The notes beneath the pieces were generated by a model. That model made no database searches. It was not told the origin of the DNA and saw only the letters and a program-made list of their open reading frames with translations. The position numbers and the translations under genes are program-made. Source: Odontesthes bonariensis (lineage: Eukaryota > Chordata > Actinopteri > Atheriniformes > Atherinopsidae). Taken from it: DNA of 64,000 bases. The stretch is from positions 24,173,209 through 24,237,208 of the forward strand of contig NC_134510.1 in assembly GCF_027942865.1 (NCBI RefSeq), in the 5' to 3' direction. Shown here piece after piece: positions 24,408 to 35,745 of the stretch; positions within the stretch are counted from its first letter, which is position 1; each line of letters opens with the position of its first letter.

Positions 24408-25697
24408 CTACAGCTGGCAGTCAGGAGAGTGAAATACACCAAGGAACAAGCTGAATAACTGAGCATCTTTCTTGATCACTAGGTAGAATTCCTTCCATCT
24501 CTCTCACAGGGGTTTTCACAAAAAGGCACAGAACACCAAACTAAAACATCAGGAGACTAGACACTAGCTGTAGGCATCGAGTAAAATAGACCTGCAGAGA
24601 TGACAGGCCACATATTTCTTACGGCGGAATTAAACGATCATCCTTTCCTGTGTCTGGAAGGGGATGAATTGTGTTCCAATAATCTTTTCTTTCTATCAGG
24701 ATCACCTCTAATCCACCTTTACAATCCATTCTGACATACATCTACAAATAGAAAACACCCCACATATGCATCTCATTGCCACGAGCCACAAAATCAGTAC
24801 TTTCACTAAGATATAAAGAGTTACTCTGACAGTTAAACTAATATGAACCCACAATGGAAGCTCCAAAGGAAGTTGTGTGTTTGTTGAGGCATAATGAAAT
24901 TACAGTTTCTTATCTTTTATACAATACCCTAAAAATAGGCTACTAATACAGTTTTGTACTATATGCATGACATCATTTTACTAAAGTAAACTAAACTACA
25001 AGATAACTGTGCTGTAGGTCAATCCTAACTTTCTTAAGGAAGCACAGAACTAAATGTGGAGTCCAAGGGAAACAGAAACATTGCAATGTGGTCCAATAAC
25101 AGCAAACATGGAGTCTTTGGTTTTGTTTCTGTCGATATTACTAACTTCCTGTGTCCAGTGTATTCTCCAGAGCGGTGTATCAATGAATACTAATGTAGTT
25201 TTGGTCATATCTGCACGACTACTAAAGTCTCTTGCCTATGAAAAGAGCACAGCTCTTCTGAGGCAACAGAAGATGAATTCTAACCAAGTTAAGACATTAG
25301 TGGACTTGATCTGAAGGCAGTCTGTCTTTCTGAAGTAAGAATTGAATTACACACCACAGAAAGCTTGGCTCTGTTTAAACATCCATGAGAATAGATTTAG
25401 AATGCATTTACAGGGTCGTCTGTGGTCTCTGTGACATGACAAACTTTCACTTTGAGTTTAGGAAATCTTATGACTCACACACAGCTACAGTGGCTTTCTA
25501 AAAGAAAGAAACAATCCCCTGAAACTAATCATTTTTAATTAACTGAGCATCTTCAGATTAAGGTGCACTGGTGCAGTAATTTAATATGAGTGCTTCACAG
25601 TGGAAACCGACATTTAGCGCTGCATAGCAAACTCGAGGGTCCATATATAATGAGGGTCAGCTAGCACCGCAACAACAGCTCAGGAAATGTGTCCTAC

Positions 25698-25960
25698 CTT
25701 TTCAGTTTGGAGTTAGAAAGATGTTTCTGGAGGAAACAACCACGACGGTGAGGTCATGATGAGTTGCGGGCTTCAGTCGGAGATGACGCGCTGATTTAAG
25801 GCCACTGAGGTGTGAGAGTGGAATCGGATACCGTGGATGCTCTACATACATGCAGTGTGTGTCGAGACGAGGGAGGGTTTGGCTTCAATCAGGGGGAGAG
25901 AAGGGAGAGGAGGAGGAGGATGGGTTGCACCTACTTCACCTTCTCCACCTCTATCTGAAC
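25698..25960 (-). other. Possible non-coding 5' exon of atp8b2
   Basis: On the minus strand an AAAAG|GTAGGA donor occurs at 25698, downstream of a locally GC-richer stretch. It is the most plausible 5'UTR exon to splice to the acceptor at 21973. No coding potential was seen. The upstream limit is a guess, and support is a splice motif plus position only. Confidence 0.3.
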
Positions 25961-26791
25961 TTCCTGCTCCCGGGACGCACATTTGCTGAGGATCTGATAC
26001 TTTTCCTCAGCACAGAGTTGTTTGATTGAGCTCTTTTACATCTGCAGGACAGCTTTTGTTTTCTGTGTATTTTTGTTCTTTTTTTGTTGTCATTTTTTTT
26101 TTTTTTTTGCTTTACTGAGGCTCTTTAAACACATGAAGACATTTTCAGCTTCTTTACTTAACACATCGCTGCTTTAAAAGCTCGAACCCGCATCATGGCG
26201 TTTATCAATAGCTTTTGCTTATTTCTTTTGCGTCCTAACGCCCTCTGCTGTCTGTTTTCCCCCCTGTTACATCTACTCACTTCTTACTTCTCAAATGATA
26301 ATAATTAAAACATTGCCTTATGCAGTAAATATCACTCAACAAATATTACACTTGTATATTTTCTCAGTTTGGCCTTCAAGTCTTAATTTACTTAAATGTG
26401 AGCAGAATCTGTGGCATCTATGACGCCAGTCCTGATGGAAGGGGCCAGTGTGATGTGGAAACTTAAAGCTCTGCTGCACACAGATTGAAAACAAGCTTTC
26501 GGTGAAACAGGAGATGTTTTGTGTAGAGTCATTAAGATCTTTGAAAATCACTAAACTTGTTTGAATGTCCAAAGATAATTGCTGAGAAATGTGGACTTTC
26601 ATTTTTTTTTTCCAGTAGTGGGAGACATCTCTAAGTCCCATCTGCATTTTCAACATATGACTGCAAGTAGCTTTAGGAGGAGTCATTTGGATAGAAGATA
26701 ACAAACTTGAGTGTAAATGATTAAACATATTTTTGGCATGTTTCTTGACAGAACATGTCATGATTTGAATACATGTGACTGTCCACCCAAG

Positions 26792-27406
26792 TATAAAATA
26801 CTGTGAAAATGTCTCAAGCCACGCCTCGTTTCTTGTAAACCAGGAAATAATGTGCAGCTGTTTATTAAAGCAAGTGCAAACGTAATTGGATATACAGTAA
26901 ATAATGTAAAAACAGAGTTTGTACAATTCTAACTAGCTTGAAAGTCAATATTTGTCCTTAACAAGTCCAGTTTCCCCTAATCTTTTAAGGGACACACTAC
27001 ACACCATGCTGAGATGTGCCAAATTTTGAGCTGTAATGTCCTCGAGAATCACCAAGACAATACAATTTTTTTCTTGCCACTATAAGAGAACAGATGACAT
27101 GTCTTTATGACTGGCTGCTGGTAACAAAGGGCCTAAAGACCCCATTTAAATTAATTTCTTTTCTGAGTTGTATGTAGACACAACACTGGTTCATCCATTG
27201 AGTTAGGAGCCTTTTTTATGCTTAACTGATTTCATAGGTCGGCATTGAGCAGCTCAACAAACAAATGCATTCTTCTGAAAACTGTCAGCTCCGAGGACTG
27301 GACTGAAAATGAGCGAAGGAGATCTTTCTTTAATAAACAGTCTGGCTGCTTGGAGGCAAAACATAAAATAATGAGCAGTGGCTCAAGAATTTTGCAGAGT
27401 ACTGTA
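26792..27406. mobile_element. Internally deleted Tc1-like element
   Basis: The right end reads, in reverse complement, TACAGTACTCTGCAAAATTC followed by TTGAGCCAC; the left end is a decayed inverted copy (AATACTGTGAAAATG...CAAGCCACGCC). The same terminus occurs at 40134 in this window. At 615 bp it is about half of a full Tc1 element, and no intact transposase remains. Confidence 0.65.
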
Positions 27407-28871
27407 TGTTTCTCATGGTAAATCAGAGAATGTAGTATATGTGGCATATACAGAGAAACTTGAGAAGAGATTGCTGAGATGCCAAACAAAAGACTAGTTA
27501 CTGACACACTGGATCAGGAGTGATATAATTGTCTTATTTTATTGGTGGCACTGTTACCTTGACAACATTTCCTACTCACGCTAACATCACTATGGAGAGG
27601 AAATACTAAACTACTGAAGACTCAAGATAGTTATCACTCTGTTGTCACATCAGTGTTTATTAATCAACTTCACTCACAGTTTGTCACCAATTTGAGACAA
27701 TGTTAACATATTTAAATAGCCCCAGATAGTACAAACACATATTATTACTCTGCAATCAACCCATTTCACAGTCCTGTCTTCAAGATAGATAAAGAGACCA
27801 AAGCAATCTAAAACAATGATGCAATGATTCACCATCATATTGTGGAAATGGAGATGACGAAGACCAGTGTTTGCCAAACACAGCCCCTGGATTAACTCTC
27901 TTCTCCTCTAACAGACCTACAACATGACTTGAAATTTACTACCATGGAGAAACCGGGGTGTGGCTTTCCCATTTCTTGACAGTTTGGGAAAAAATGACAA
28001 ACACAACAACGTAAAGGATAAAAAAGAAATACATAAATGAAACAGCAAACACTCTCTCTTTTTAGATTTTATAAAAATCCTTATTCTAAGTGTTGAGCTG
28101 TCACAATGAAACAAGCCTGCAGAGAATAAATGTGACAGTAACATCAGCATACTGACATGGTCAGTGGTGAAAGAGGTTTTTAAATTTTTAATACCAAAGT
28201 ATAAAAGCATAAATACAGCAATGCAAGAGTACCATTTTCCAGGTAAAAGTCCTTCATGAAAAGTTCCATTTAGCATTTATTCCCAGCAAACACGAGTTGT
28301 GGTAAAGAAAAAGTACCGTCTTTTTTATATTATTAATTCTGAAGATTAATACTGCATCTCTTTGTAAGTATTGGCAGATGTTGGGGATGGTGCTGGTTTG
28401 CTGATTATTTGAAATGAGACCATGTAACATGTTTAGAAGGAAAAAACGCTTTCTAATTGAGCTGTTAACAACTTAAAGACGTCTAAAATGAGATTTGAAT
28501 TTCGAATTAAATTACTAAAGTAAACAAGTACCTCAAAATGATATTGAAGCAAATGAGATGAGTAAGTGTATTTTATTGTCTTCCACCAATGATTAAGAAA
28601 GTTATTGGTTGTTATTTTTGTGGATTAACATATGCATATTGATAACTGAGGTAGCTCACTGAAGAGCTTACTAACATAATTTACTCACTAATAAATTGAT
28701 TTCCCAGAAGAACAAAGACGTTAATGTAAATGCAAACTTCATCACCTAATCAATATCTGTTTCAGCCTCCTCCATCCCCGCTGGCTGTTCACAAACTAAC
28801 ACATCAAAGAGTTTCATGGTAAATGAACAGTAATTTTAGGGCATAAAATGCAGTTTTCTCTAACAGTATCT

Positions 28872-28900
28872 ACAGTATACAATGCCTGATTGTATACTGT
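28872..28900. repeat. Perfect 12-bp hairpin
   Basis: ACAGTATACAAT and ATTGTATACTGT flank a 5-base loop (GCCTG). A third half-copy, TGTATACTGT, follows at about 28907. It is unlinked to any exon and no T tract follows to suggest a Pol III terminator. Confidence 0.8.
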
Positions 28901-29604
28901 CTATCTTGTATACTGTGAATTTAAAATGGATTATAAAACTGCACTGTTTTGTTTTTTTTAAAGGATCATCATTATTAAAACCAGTGTTTGGAGTAATACA
29001 TTCAAAGCTAACAGGTCGCTATAACATGCTACCTTTTTTGTGATACATAATCTGACACATACAACTCCAATTACATATCGTCTCAATAAGAAAAGAAGAA
29101 CTTTAGTTGCCAACATTACATTTTATTCCTCTGTTGCTTGAAGTAATGTATCGATAGCTTTCCCCAGAGTCGTGTGAGGTCGGCTGGTTCTTTGTGTTCG
29201 ATAAAAGACCAGCAATTTAAACGTACCAGTCTATTTGTGACGACTTTGTTATCAGTCCAACAACCCTTTACACTTGTGGTGTCAGCGAGCAAGCGTGTGT
29301 AAATGTTATCTATTGTTATTTTTCAGCTGATTGCTGTAACTATGCATGTACATGCATGAGACGTAGTTTTGATTATAATTTTACAAACCTTACAAAATAT
29401 GGTAAGATGCGGTTATAGATCCACCATAAATTACTGGTAATCCCTAACTATGCGTCTACAATAACAGTTTAGATGAACACTTCAACTCTCTCAAATATTA
29501 TCAACAAACCACATCAAACAACCAGATTGCTGGTTTTATCTGTATGTGTTGGTCATGAGGGCAGGTAGTCATCTCGCCTTATCACACATGTTTCTCAGTA
29601 ACAC

Positions 29605-32600
29605 TTAGAAATGTGCAGTCTTTAACTCGTCTCCTTTTTCCCACGTGGTGGCTGGCTGTTTGATTTTGTCGCTAACGGTGTAGAGCGTTTGAAGGTTCTC
29701 AGACGGCTCTGGGTCAGGTAGATGCCATTCGATGAAGATCACATACAAGACAGAACCTAAGACTCCTCCGATAAGTGGAGCCACAATCGGCACCCAGAAC
29801 CAGTAATTGTAACACCTGAAGAGCAAACACACAGATTCTTATAAAAAAAAAAAAAATACCTTAAAGATTACAGAGTTTGTTTGGTGTCAACAGGCAATAA
29901 TAACTATTCTTTAATAAGAACAAACTGTATCGTTTTGTGTATCATGACAGTGAAAAATGTCATGGCAACTCTTTCCAAAGGTGTTTCCAGAGAAAAGAGT
30001 CAGTACATTAAGCACGTTTACAAAAACACTAGAAGAATCCAATTATTAGGTGGTTTTGACCAAAACCGAACTTTTAAAATGCATGAAAATGTGTTAGTGG
30101 TGCAAGGAAGCAAGAGTATCCCGAGAGAACCTGTGAGTTCACGGAGAGAGCATGCAAACTCCACACAGAAAGGCTCCCGTCTAGACTCAGGAGCACCAAC
30201 CACCATACCAGTATGCAGCAGTGACCATATGAATCCAGCAAAAATTTTGTCTCCCACCACATCAGCTGAGTGTGTTAGATTTCCTCTAATTTCACACGAT
30301 TTCAGTCGGGTTTGCATGTTTATATGTATTTTCAAAAGTCTGGTTTCACTTAGATTAGCAACTTAATTTGGTCTCGTAAATGCACTCACAGCTTTACATG
30401 GTGATATCATAATTGTCTGAATTAATCATTTTCTGTCCTGGAATATTTTGCTGAGGGGGCAGACGCAGGGTCTTAAGCTCAGACAGAGCAACAGCTTGTG
30501 TTATGGAACAAGTAGCTGATCATTATCAGATGTTCTGTAACAAGCTGACACTTTGATTCTCCAGATAACCTCTGACATGCACACATGTTACGAGGAAACA
30601 CCTAGAGACATGTATGAGAATGGTGAACAATGTCCCATCCAAAATGTTGACACAACATTTGGACTCAAGCTTGGAAATTTTTCCTGAGAAATATCTTTTG
30701 TTGTCTGAGTGCAAAACTACATTTAGTGTTGTGCATGTGCGCTATGAAGTAAAGGACTTACTTGAAAACTTCAGTTCCCCAGCCTGCAGTTAATGTAAAG
30801 AGACGGGGCCCCAGGTCACGTGCAGGATTTATTGCAGCACCACAGTTAGCTGACATTGACACAGAGATCCCCAGGACGATAGCTGCGACCACAACGGGGA
30901 CCAGTTCAGAGGGGGCGGGGGTGTTCTTCTTTTCTTCCAAACCCAGGATGCACAACAGCAGCATGCCAGTACCCACTATCTAATAGAATGAGGAATTATT
31001 AATTTACTCAAAGTTTCAGTAAAAGATCTTCTGCCAAGGTACTGATTTAATGTAACACTACTTAATCATCAAGCTCACTTGATCGAGGAAACTCCTGCCC
31101 AAAGTAATGTATTCTGAGGGATATGTGGAAAATATAGAAGCCGTCTCGTTTGGACCGTATACAGTCAGCTCTCCTCCACTGTACTCCATGATGGCATCTG
31201 CAACAGAAACAGATTTGATGTGACAAAGAAAACAACAAAATGAACTGCAAGAAAAAATTGTTGCCGATTTACACTTCTGAATGTTTGTATATTAAGAAAT
31301 AACTGCACATCAACCAGTTCTGTAAAACCAGAATATCCAAATATGTGGTGTGTCCAAACATTGAAAGAAAATGACTAAACAAAGCTTTTGTATGACAAAC
31401 AAATACAAATGCAAAATGGATCATTAACAATATGTTGGCACCCTATGCTAATTGCAGAATCTTTGGCAACTTTTAATCCTCTGAACTTCTGTTGTAGCCA
31501 CCCACGGGCTTCTTCCCCCTCTCATCTGGTAGTTTCTGGTACTCTTCGCAATCCAAATTGCAGCCACAGACTTCAGCTCTCTCTTTCTCTTTTCCCCTCC
31601 AGTAATTATTTTGGGCTGTTGGATCCCTGCTTCAGGTCTTCCTGCTGAAAGACTAAAGACCTTCAAAGTACTCCCATTTTTCTGACTGGTACGAATGGCT
31701 AAGCAGCCCGCATGTAGGTGTGTTTGTCCAGATGTCCAAAACATAGTAGTTTCATAATTCAGGGTTGGTGATCTTGAGATGGCAACATATATGCAGGCTG
31801 TTGTTGTTTTGTATAGGGAAGCATCCGTGTGACATTACTGTCACAGCGATGCATTAATATCAACATGTGCAAGCACTAACAATGTATATTTTTGTAACCC
31901 TAACCATGTTTTGTCTTAACCCGAATCATTCAAACAGAGAGCAAAGGGGAAAAGTAAAGGACCATTAAAAACATTGTCTCAGTTGAGTCTTGATCCTGCG
32001 GTTGACTGTTAGAAAGTCATCATACAGAATCACGTTGTATATGATCACGTTGTGATATCCATCTTGATCTTCATCCCCAGGGCTCCACTTGAGCAGCATA
32101 TTGAAAAGGCTGAAAGCTCCAGTTGAGACAGCCCCAGATCAACCTGAATCTCTTAAGATGTCTTTTGTGGTGTTGTATTCACAATCTGTATCCATGTCAT
32201 ATGTCAAACTGTTGGAATTACTCTCTTGTATTTGCTGTTGTATGAAATAAGAGGAACAATTTGCTTTTCTTCACGCAGTAAAGCAAACATTCATTGGTTC
32301 ATTGGACTCAGCCGAGCCTTTTTGTTTCTTATTTTATTCTCATTCAGCATTTATTTATTCTGTACATAAGATTCAGGGGTGCCCATACATCCCGCCCATC
32401 AATTTTACCACCGCTCTATTTAACATTCTTCATGATGGAGATAATGTAACTACAAACCATAGTAGACCAGATAGACCACCGCTGATGCAATGTAAGCCCC
32501 CAGCAACTGGACGAGGCAGTAGGGCACCAGCTTTCTCCACTCCACCTTCCTCAGAACACAGAAACTCAGAGTCACAGCTGGGTTCAGGTGGGCACCTACA

Positions 32601-33717
32601 GAAAAATAGAGGATATGAAGGGAGAATTGAAGATGAAAGCAAAAAGGGGGATAGATTGGAGGGTAATAAAATCTCAGATTATCTCTGGAAAAAAATAATA
32701 CACTTATTACCTAATCGGACACTTTGAAAAGCTGGGTAATGCCTTATCATAGTGCCAACAATAAGTATGGAGCACTCTTATCAGTTTATAACTGCAGTAA
32801 AATTCATAACTCCTCTACCAACAAGTTATTACCCTTGTTGGTTGAGAGTGTGATATTCTGTTGACTCAAAACATCATAAAACGGTACAGATTTAGAGTAC
32901 ATTAAAGTTTTGATTTCATTCTTTACCTGAGATTCCCTTCGTGAGGTACATGGCCGACATCACCCCCACAGAGAAGGCCAGGTTGGTCGAGAGAAACTGG
33001 CCTTTAGTCTCTCTGCTGGTCTTTACCTGCGCTGCAGCGGAGCATCCAAAGAGCTTCATGGCAGATAAGATGGCCACAGCCAGAGAAAATGGTGAGCAGT
33101 AAGAAGATATCGTTAACGTCAGATGAGCATGGAGCGTGCTTTCTGTGGCAAAAAACACGCACACATTTGACAAAAATTCACGTGCAGCAATTCCTTCGCT
33201 GTTCTCTTGATGATTGTTTTATTATTCATAGGTAAAACAAAGGCAACATTCATATTGGCACTTGTTAGAAGAAATTAATTCTATCCCCTCATAAACTTAG
33301 ACTTTGAAATGAAAGTCGCCATCTTATCTGTGTGACCATGTAATAAACCATCGAGCTCATCTCTACAGAAAGGGAAATGTTGAAGGCTAATGCTATAAAT
33401 CTGGGGGGGAATGTGGAAAAGGGCTTGATCAGTGAAACTATCAACTGCTGTAAAAAGATCGAAATTAAGCAAGAGGAATAAATATTAACATCAGTTAATA
33501 TTGATTTTATAACTAATATTTGACATATTAGCTCTGTTTAACAGCTCTGTTTATTGAAAGGAATTTTAAAATATAATAAAATAATCTCAAATACCAAAGT
33601 GTGACTTACCAGTAAGATGAAAGTTCCCAGGAACTCAGCCATACACTCTCGTACCAAGGGGTTCCTCACTTTCAGTACACGTAAATTCAACATATCTGAA
33701 GTTGTCGCTCTTCTCAT
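29605..33717 (-). CDS. aqp10: aqp10: aquaglyceroporin, complete, six exons
   Basis: Six-helix membrane channel for water, glycerol and other small neutral solutes; human AQP10 works mainly in gut and fat cells. Exons in order: 33610-33717, 32927-33053, 32458-32595, 31079-31197, 30762-30979, 29605-29815 (TAA at 29605-29607). All phases agree, giving 306 residues against about 301 in human AQP10. The first pore motif is GAHLNPA (N83-P84-A85) and the second is NPARD (N215), whose following Asp219 marks aquaglyceroporins rather than water-only channels. The conserved His precedes the first NPA and the TM1 AEFLG motif is present. The NET sequon at N141 in loop C could be glycosylated. The start chosen is the ATG at 33717; another in-frame ATG lies at 33693 and the frame stays open upstream to 33825. 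AQP3, AQP7 and AQP9 are alternatives; synteny with atp8b2 and the GPNETASIF loop favour AQP10. Which teleost aqp10 copy this is cannot be told. Confidence 0.9.
30115..30250 (+). repeat. Fragment of a common fish dispersed repeat
   Basis: Contains 'gcatgcaaactccacaca' and 'gaaaggc', a phrase that recurs in many fish short dispersed repeats next to 'cccgagagaacc'. The copy is old and sits in the last aqp10 intron. The family name is not certain. Confidence 0.5.
31198..32457. other. aqp10 intron between exons 3 and 4
   Basis: 1.26 kb. The stretch 31430-31745 has the unusual C/T-rich look of a decayed transposon, but no terminal repeats or coding were found. No exon is required here because flanking exon phases join directly. 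Confidence 0.5.
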
Positions 33718-34710
33718 TGAACACTCGACTCTACCTTTCTGCCTGTCCAGGAGCTGATGTGACAACTTTTGGCGAAGGCAGTAGCTGTCCTCTGGGAGAA
33801 TAAAGGCTTCTGTCCACCTGAGCATCCGAGGACCTGTGACTTTATCCCACCGCTACATCTCTGTCTTACTCAATTACTAAGGTGGGACACCTCAGGATTG
33901 GCTAGTGCAGATAACACATTGTGTCACATCTGCTCCAGGTTGCTTATGTGAACGGAGGCCATAAATAACCACATAATGAGTTGACAGCTGTAACGGGGGG
34001 TAATAAGCCACAGGATGTTTTTTTATAATATGTCAGTTACATCCATAAAACAAAATTACAGATTTTACTGATAAATGATCATCAAGATGTATATGTGAGT
34101 TTTAGCCTTTTTATTTTCATCAATATACAGGAGGTGAGAAGCAACATGCTATCCTATCTGCAAAACACTGACAGATGAGACAAAATTAAACACACATGGT
34201 GGCATTTCAAAGCATTTGCAAATAAAAAGGCTGAGTCTAACTATGTAATTGGAGAGACAGAGCAATTTCTGTACACTGTACATTTCAGTTTCACCTTTAT
34301 AGATGACATATCATCCCCTTTGAACAAGTTGACACAATTTCCTGAGGTCTTACTGCACATTTGCCCTTCTCTCAGCCCTACTGACACACCTCTCCTGAGA
34401 CCAGGCGGTTTGGAGGGACTGAGAGTGAGCAGCTACTCACCTCCTCCACCTCCTTTCTTCCCTTCCTCAGGGTTGTTTTTGAGAGTCACAGCTTCGCGTT
34501 ACTATGACAACTGAGCAAGCCAAAGGGGAGGAAAAAAGTTGTTCCTGCCTCGGAAAGGACCCAGCAACTATATCAGTTTGAGCTGGAGTCAGACTCTGAA
34601 CAAGAAGGAGCTACTGGGGAGGTTCAACCATCAAGGCACCGGTGTTTTTACTTAGGTCACCTGTCATCAAAACCTCCTGCATTTGGACATTTTGAATATA
34701 TATTAATATC

Positions 34711-35378
34711 TGTCATGGTTGCACTGGTTGCCTTTTCTAGGGTGTTTTTTCCTCAGCCCTAGGTTGGGCTGGGCAGGAGCGTGTGTTCTTCCTCCTGTGT
34801 TGAGTCTGGGCTGCTGCTCTTCTGATCGCCATGTGCAGCCAGTCTCTGTTGGATTGTCTGCATCTTCAGGGTGGAAATCAGGCCGCTTTGTGCCTCTCTC
34901 TGAATGATGATATCCCTTGTGTTAACCTTCCTTCTCTTGTGCCTTCCAGTTTGCTCCTTGTGTTCCAGAAGTGGTTTCCTCCCCTTTGCTACTTATCTGT
35001 CTCCTTCATGCAAATCAGTTCCTGCGTAAACCCTCCTGTGAACAACTCACCTCAACAACCTGCCTGCCTGCCCACCCTCCTACAGCTCCAGCAGACACCG
35101 AAGACAACCAGTGGCTCCACTCGAAATCCCTCTAAAAAAACCCAACAGAAAGACAAATTAACTCTTCTCGGATTCATCCCTGGATACTCACCTGCCATCG
35201 GTACAAGAATTAACTTACCTCTCCTCTTCCTCAGAGACTCAAACGCCATGTCTGGACTGGTCCCCGGATCCCATTTCAATCCAGTTTACAGCATCTTCCT
35301 AATTAAAGCTTTTATGCCTTTACTTGCCTTTGTTGGTGTCTTCAGAATCTGCTCAGTATTGGCTTTACAAATATGACA
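34711..35378 (+). mobile_element. LTR-like element, target duplication not clear
   Basis: Begins TGTCATGG and ends ATATGACA, giving TG...CA ends with a 6-bp inverted repeat. It is C/T-rich compared with its surroundings, has an ATTAAA signal near 35302, and is 668 bp long. These traits suit a solo LTR. The flanking bases (ATATC and TATAT) do not form a convincing duplication. A 181-codon open frame inside it is not similar to any family I know. Confidence 0.45.
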
Positions 35379-35479
35379 TATATTAGATTTTGTACCTGAA
35401 AAGCTAAACTGAAATCTATTTCAGAAACATGCCAATGATGTAATGTTAAAACACTGAGAGCGGGACCCTGTGCTCAACG

Positions 35480-35745
35480 TAAAAGGACTATACTTGTACA
35501 GTACTTTTCTCGTCAATCTGACCACTCAAAGCACTTTCACACGACATGTTACATTCACCCATTCACTCACACACTCATACAGCACGCTACACAGTACTTT
35601 TTTTTTTGTTCTAATCATTCACACACATTCATACACCGATGGACGCATCAGTAGGCAACGTGGGGTTCACAACCCTCCCATCCTCATACAGCTCCACTGG
35701 CTACCAGTTAAGTCTTACATTTCTTACAAAGTGTTTTTTTTTTTC
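35480..35745 (+). repeat. Composite LINE-tail-like repeat
   Basis: A 'cacattcacccattcactcacacactcatac'-type stretch (35550-35640 region) typical of fish dispersed repeats is followed at about 35665-35745 by a translated LHWLPVKSYISYKV, which resembles the LHWLPV motif near the end of LINE ORF2. It is a decayed fragment. Confidence 0.5.

Larger units (their letters stand above)
24408..29604. other. Spacer between atp8b2 5' region and aqp10 3' end
   Basis: Besides the possible 5' exon (25698-25960) and the Tc1-like fossil (26792-27406), no gene was recognised. A T-rich run lies at about 26091-26110. An open frame of 196 codons on the minus strand (26336-26926) has no recognised family. A 12-bp-stem hairpin lies at 28872-28900. 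Confidence 0.5.

Noticed and set aside
26180..26200. tRNA B-box-like 'gctcgaacccgcat'
   Set aside because: Only a partial B box, with no A box at the right distance and no cloverleaf.
29881..30366. 161-codon plus-strand open frame in the last aqp10 intron
   Set aside because: It overlaps a dispersed-repeat fragment and has no family similarity, and an antisense frame there is also open.
34831..35376. 181-codon plus-strand open frame as a gene
   Set aside because: It lies almost entirely inside the LTR-like block, has no recognisable domain, and its open state follows from C/T-rich composition.
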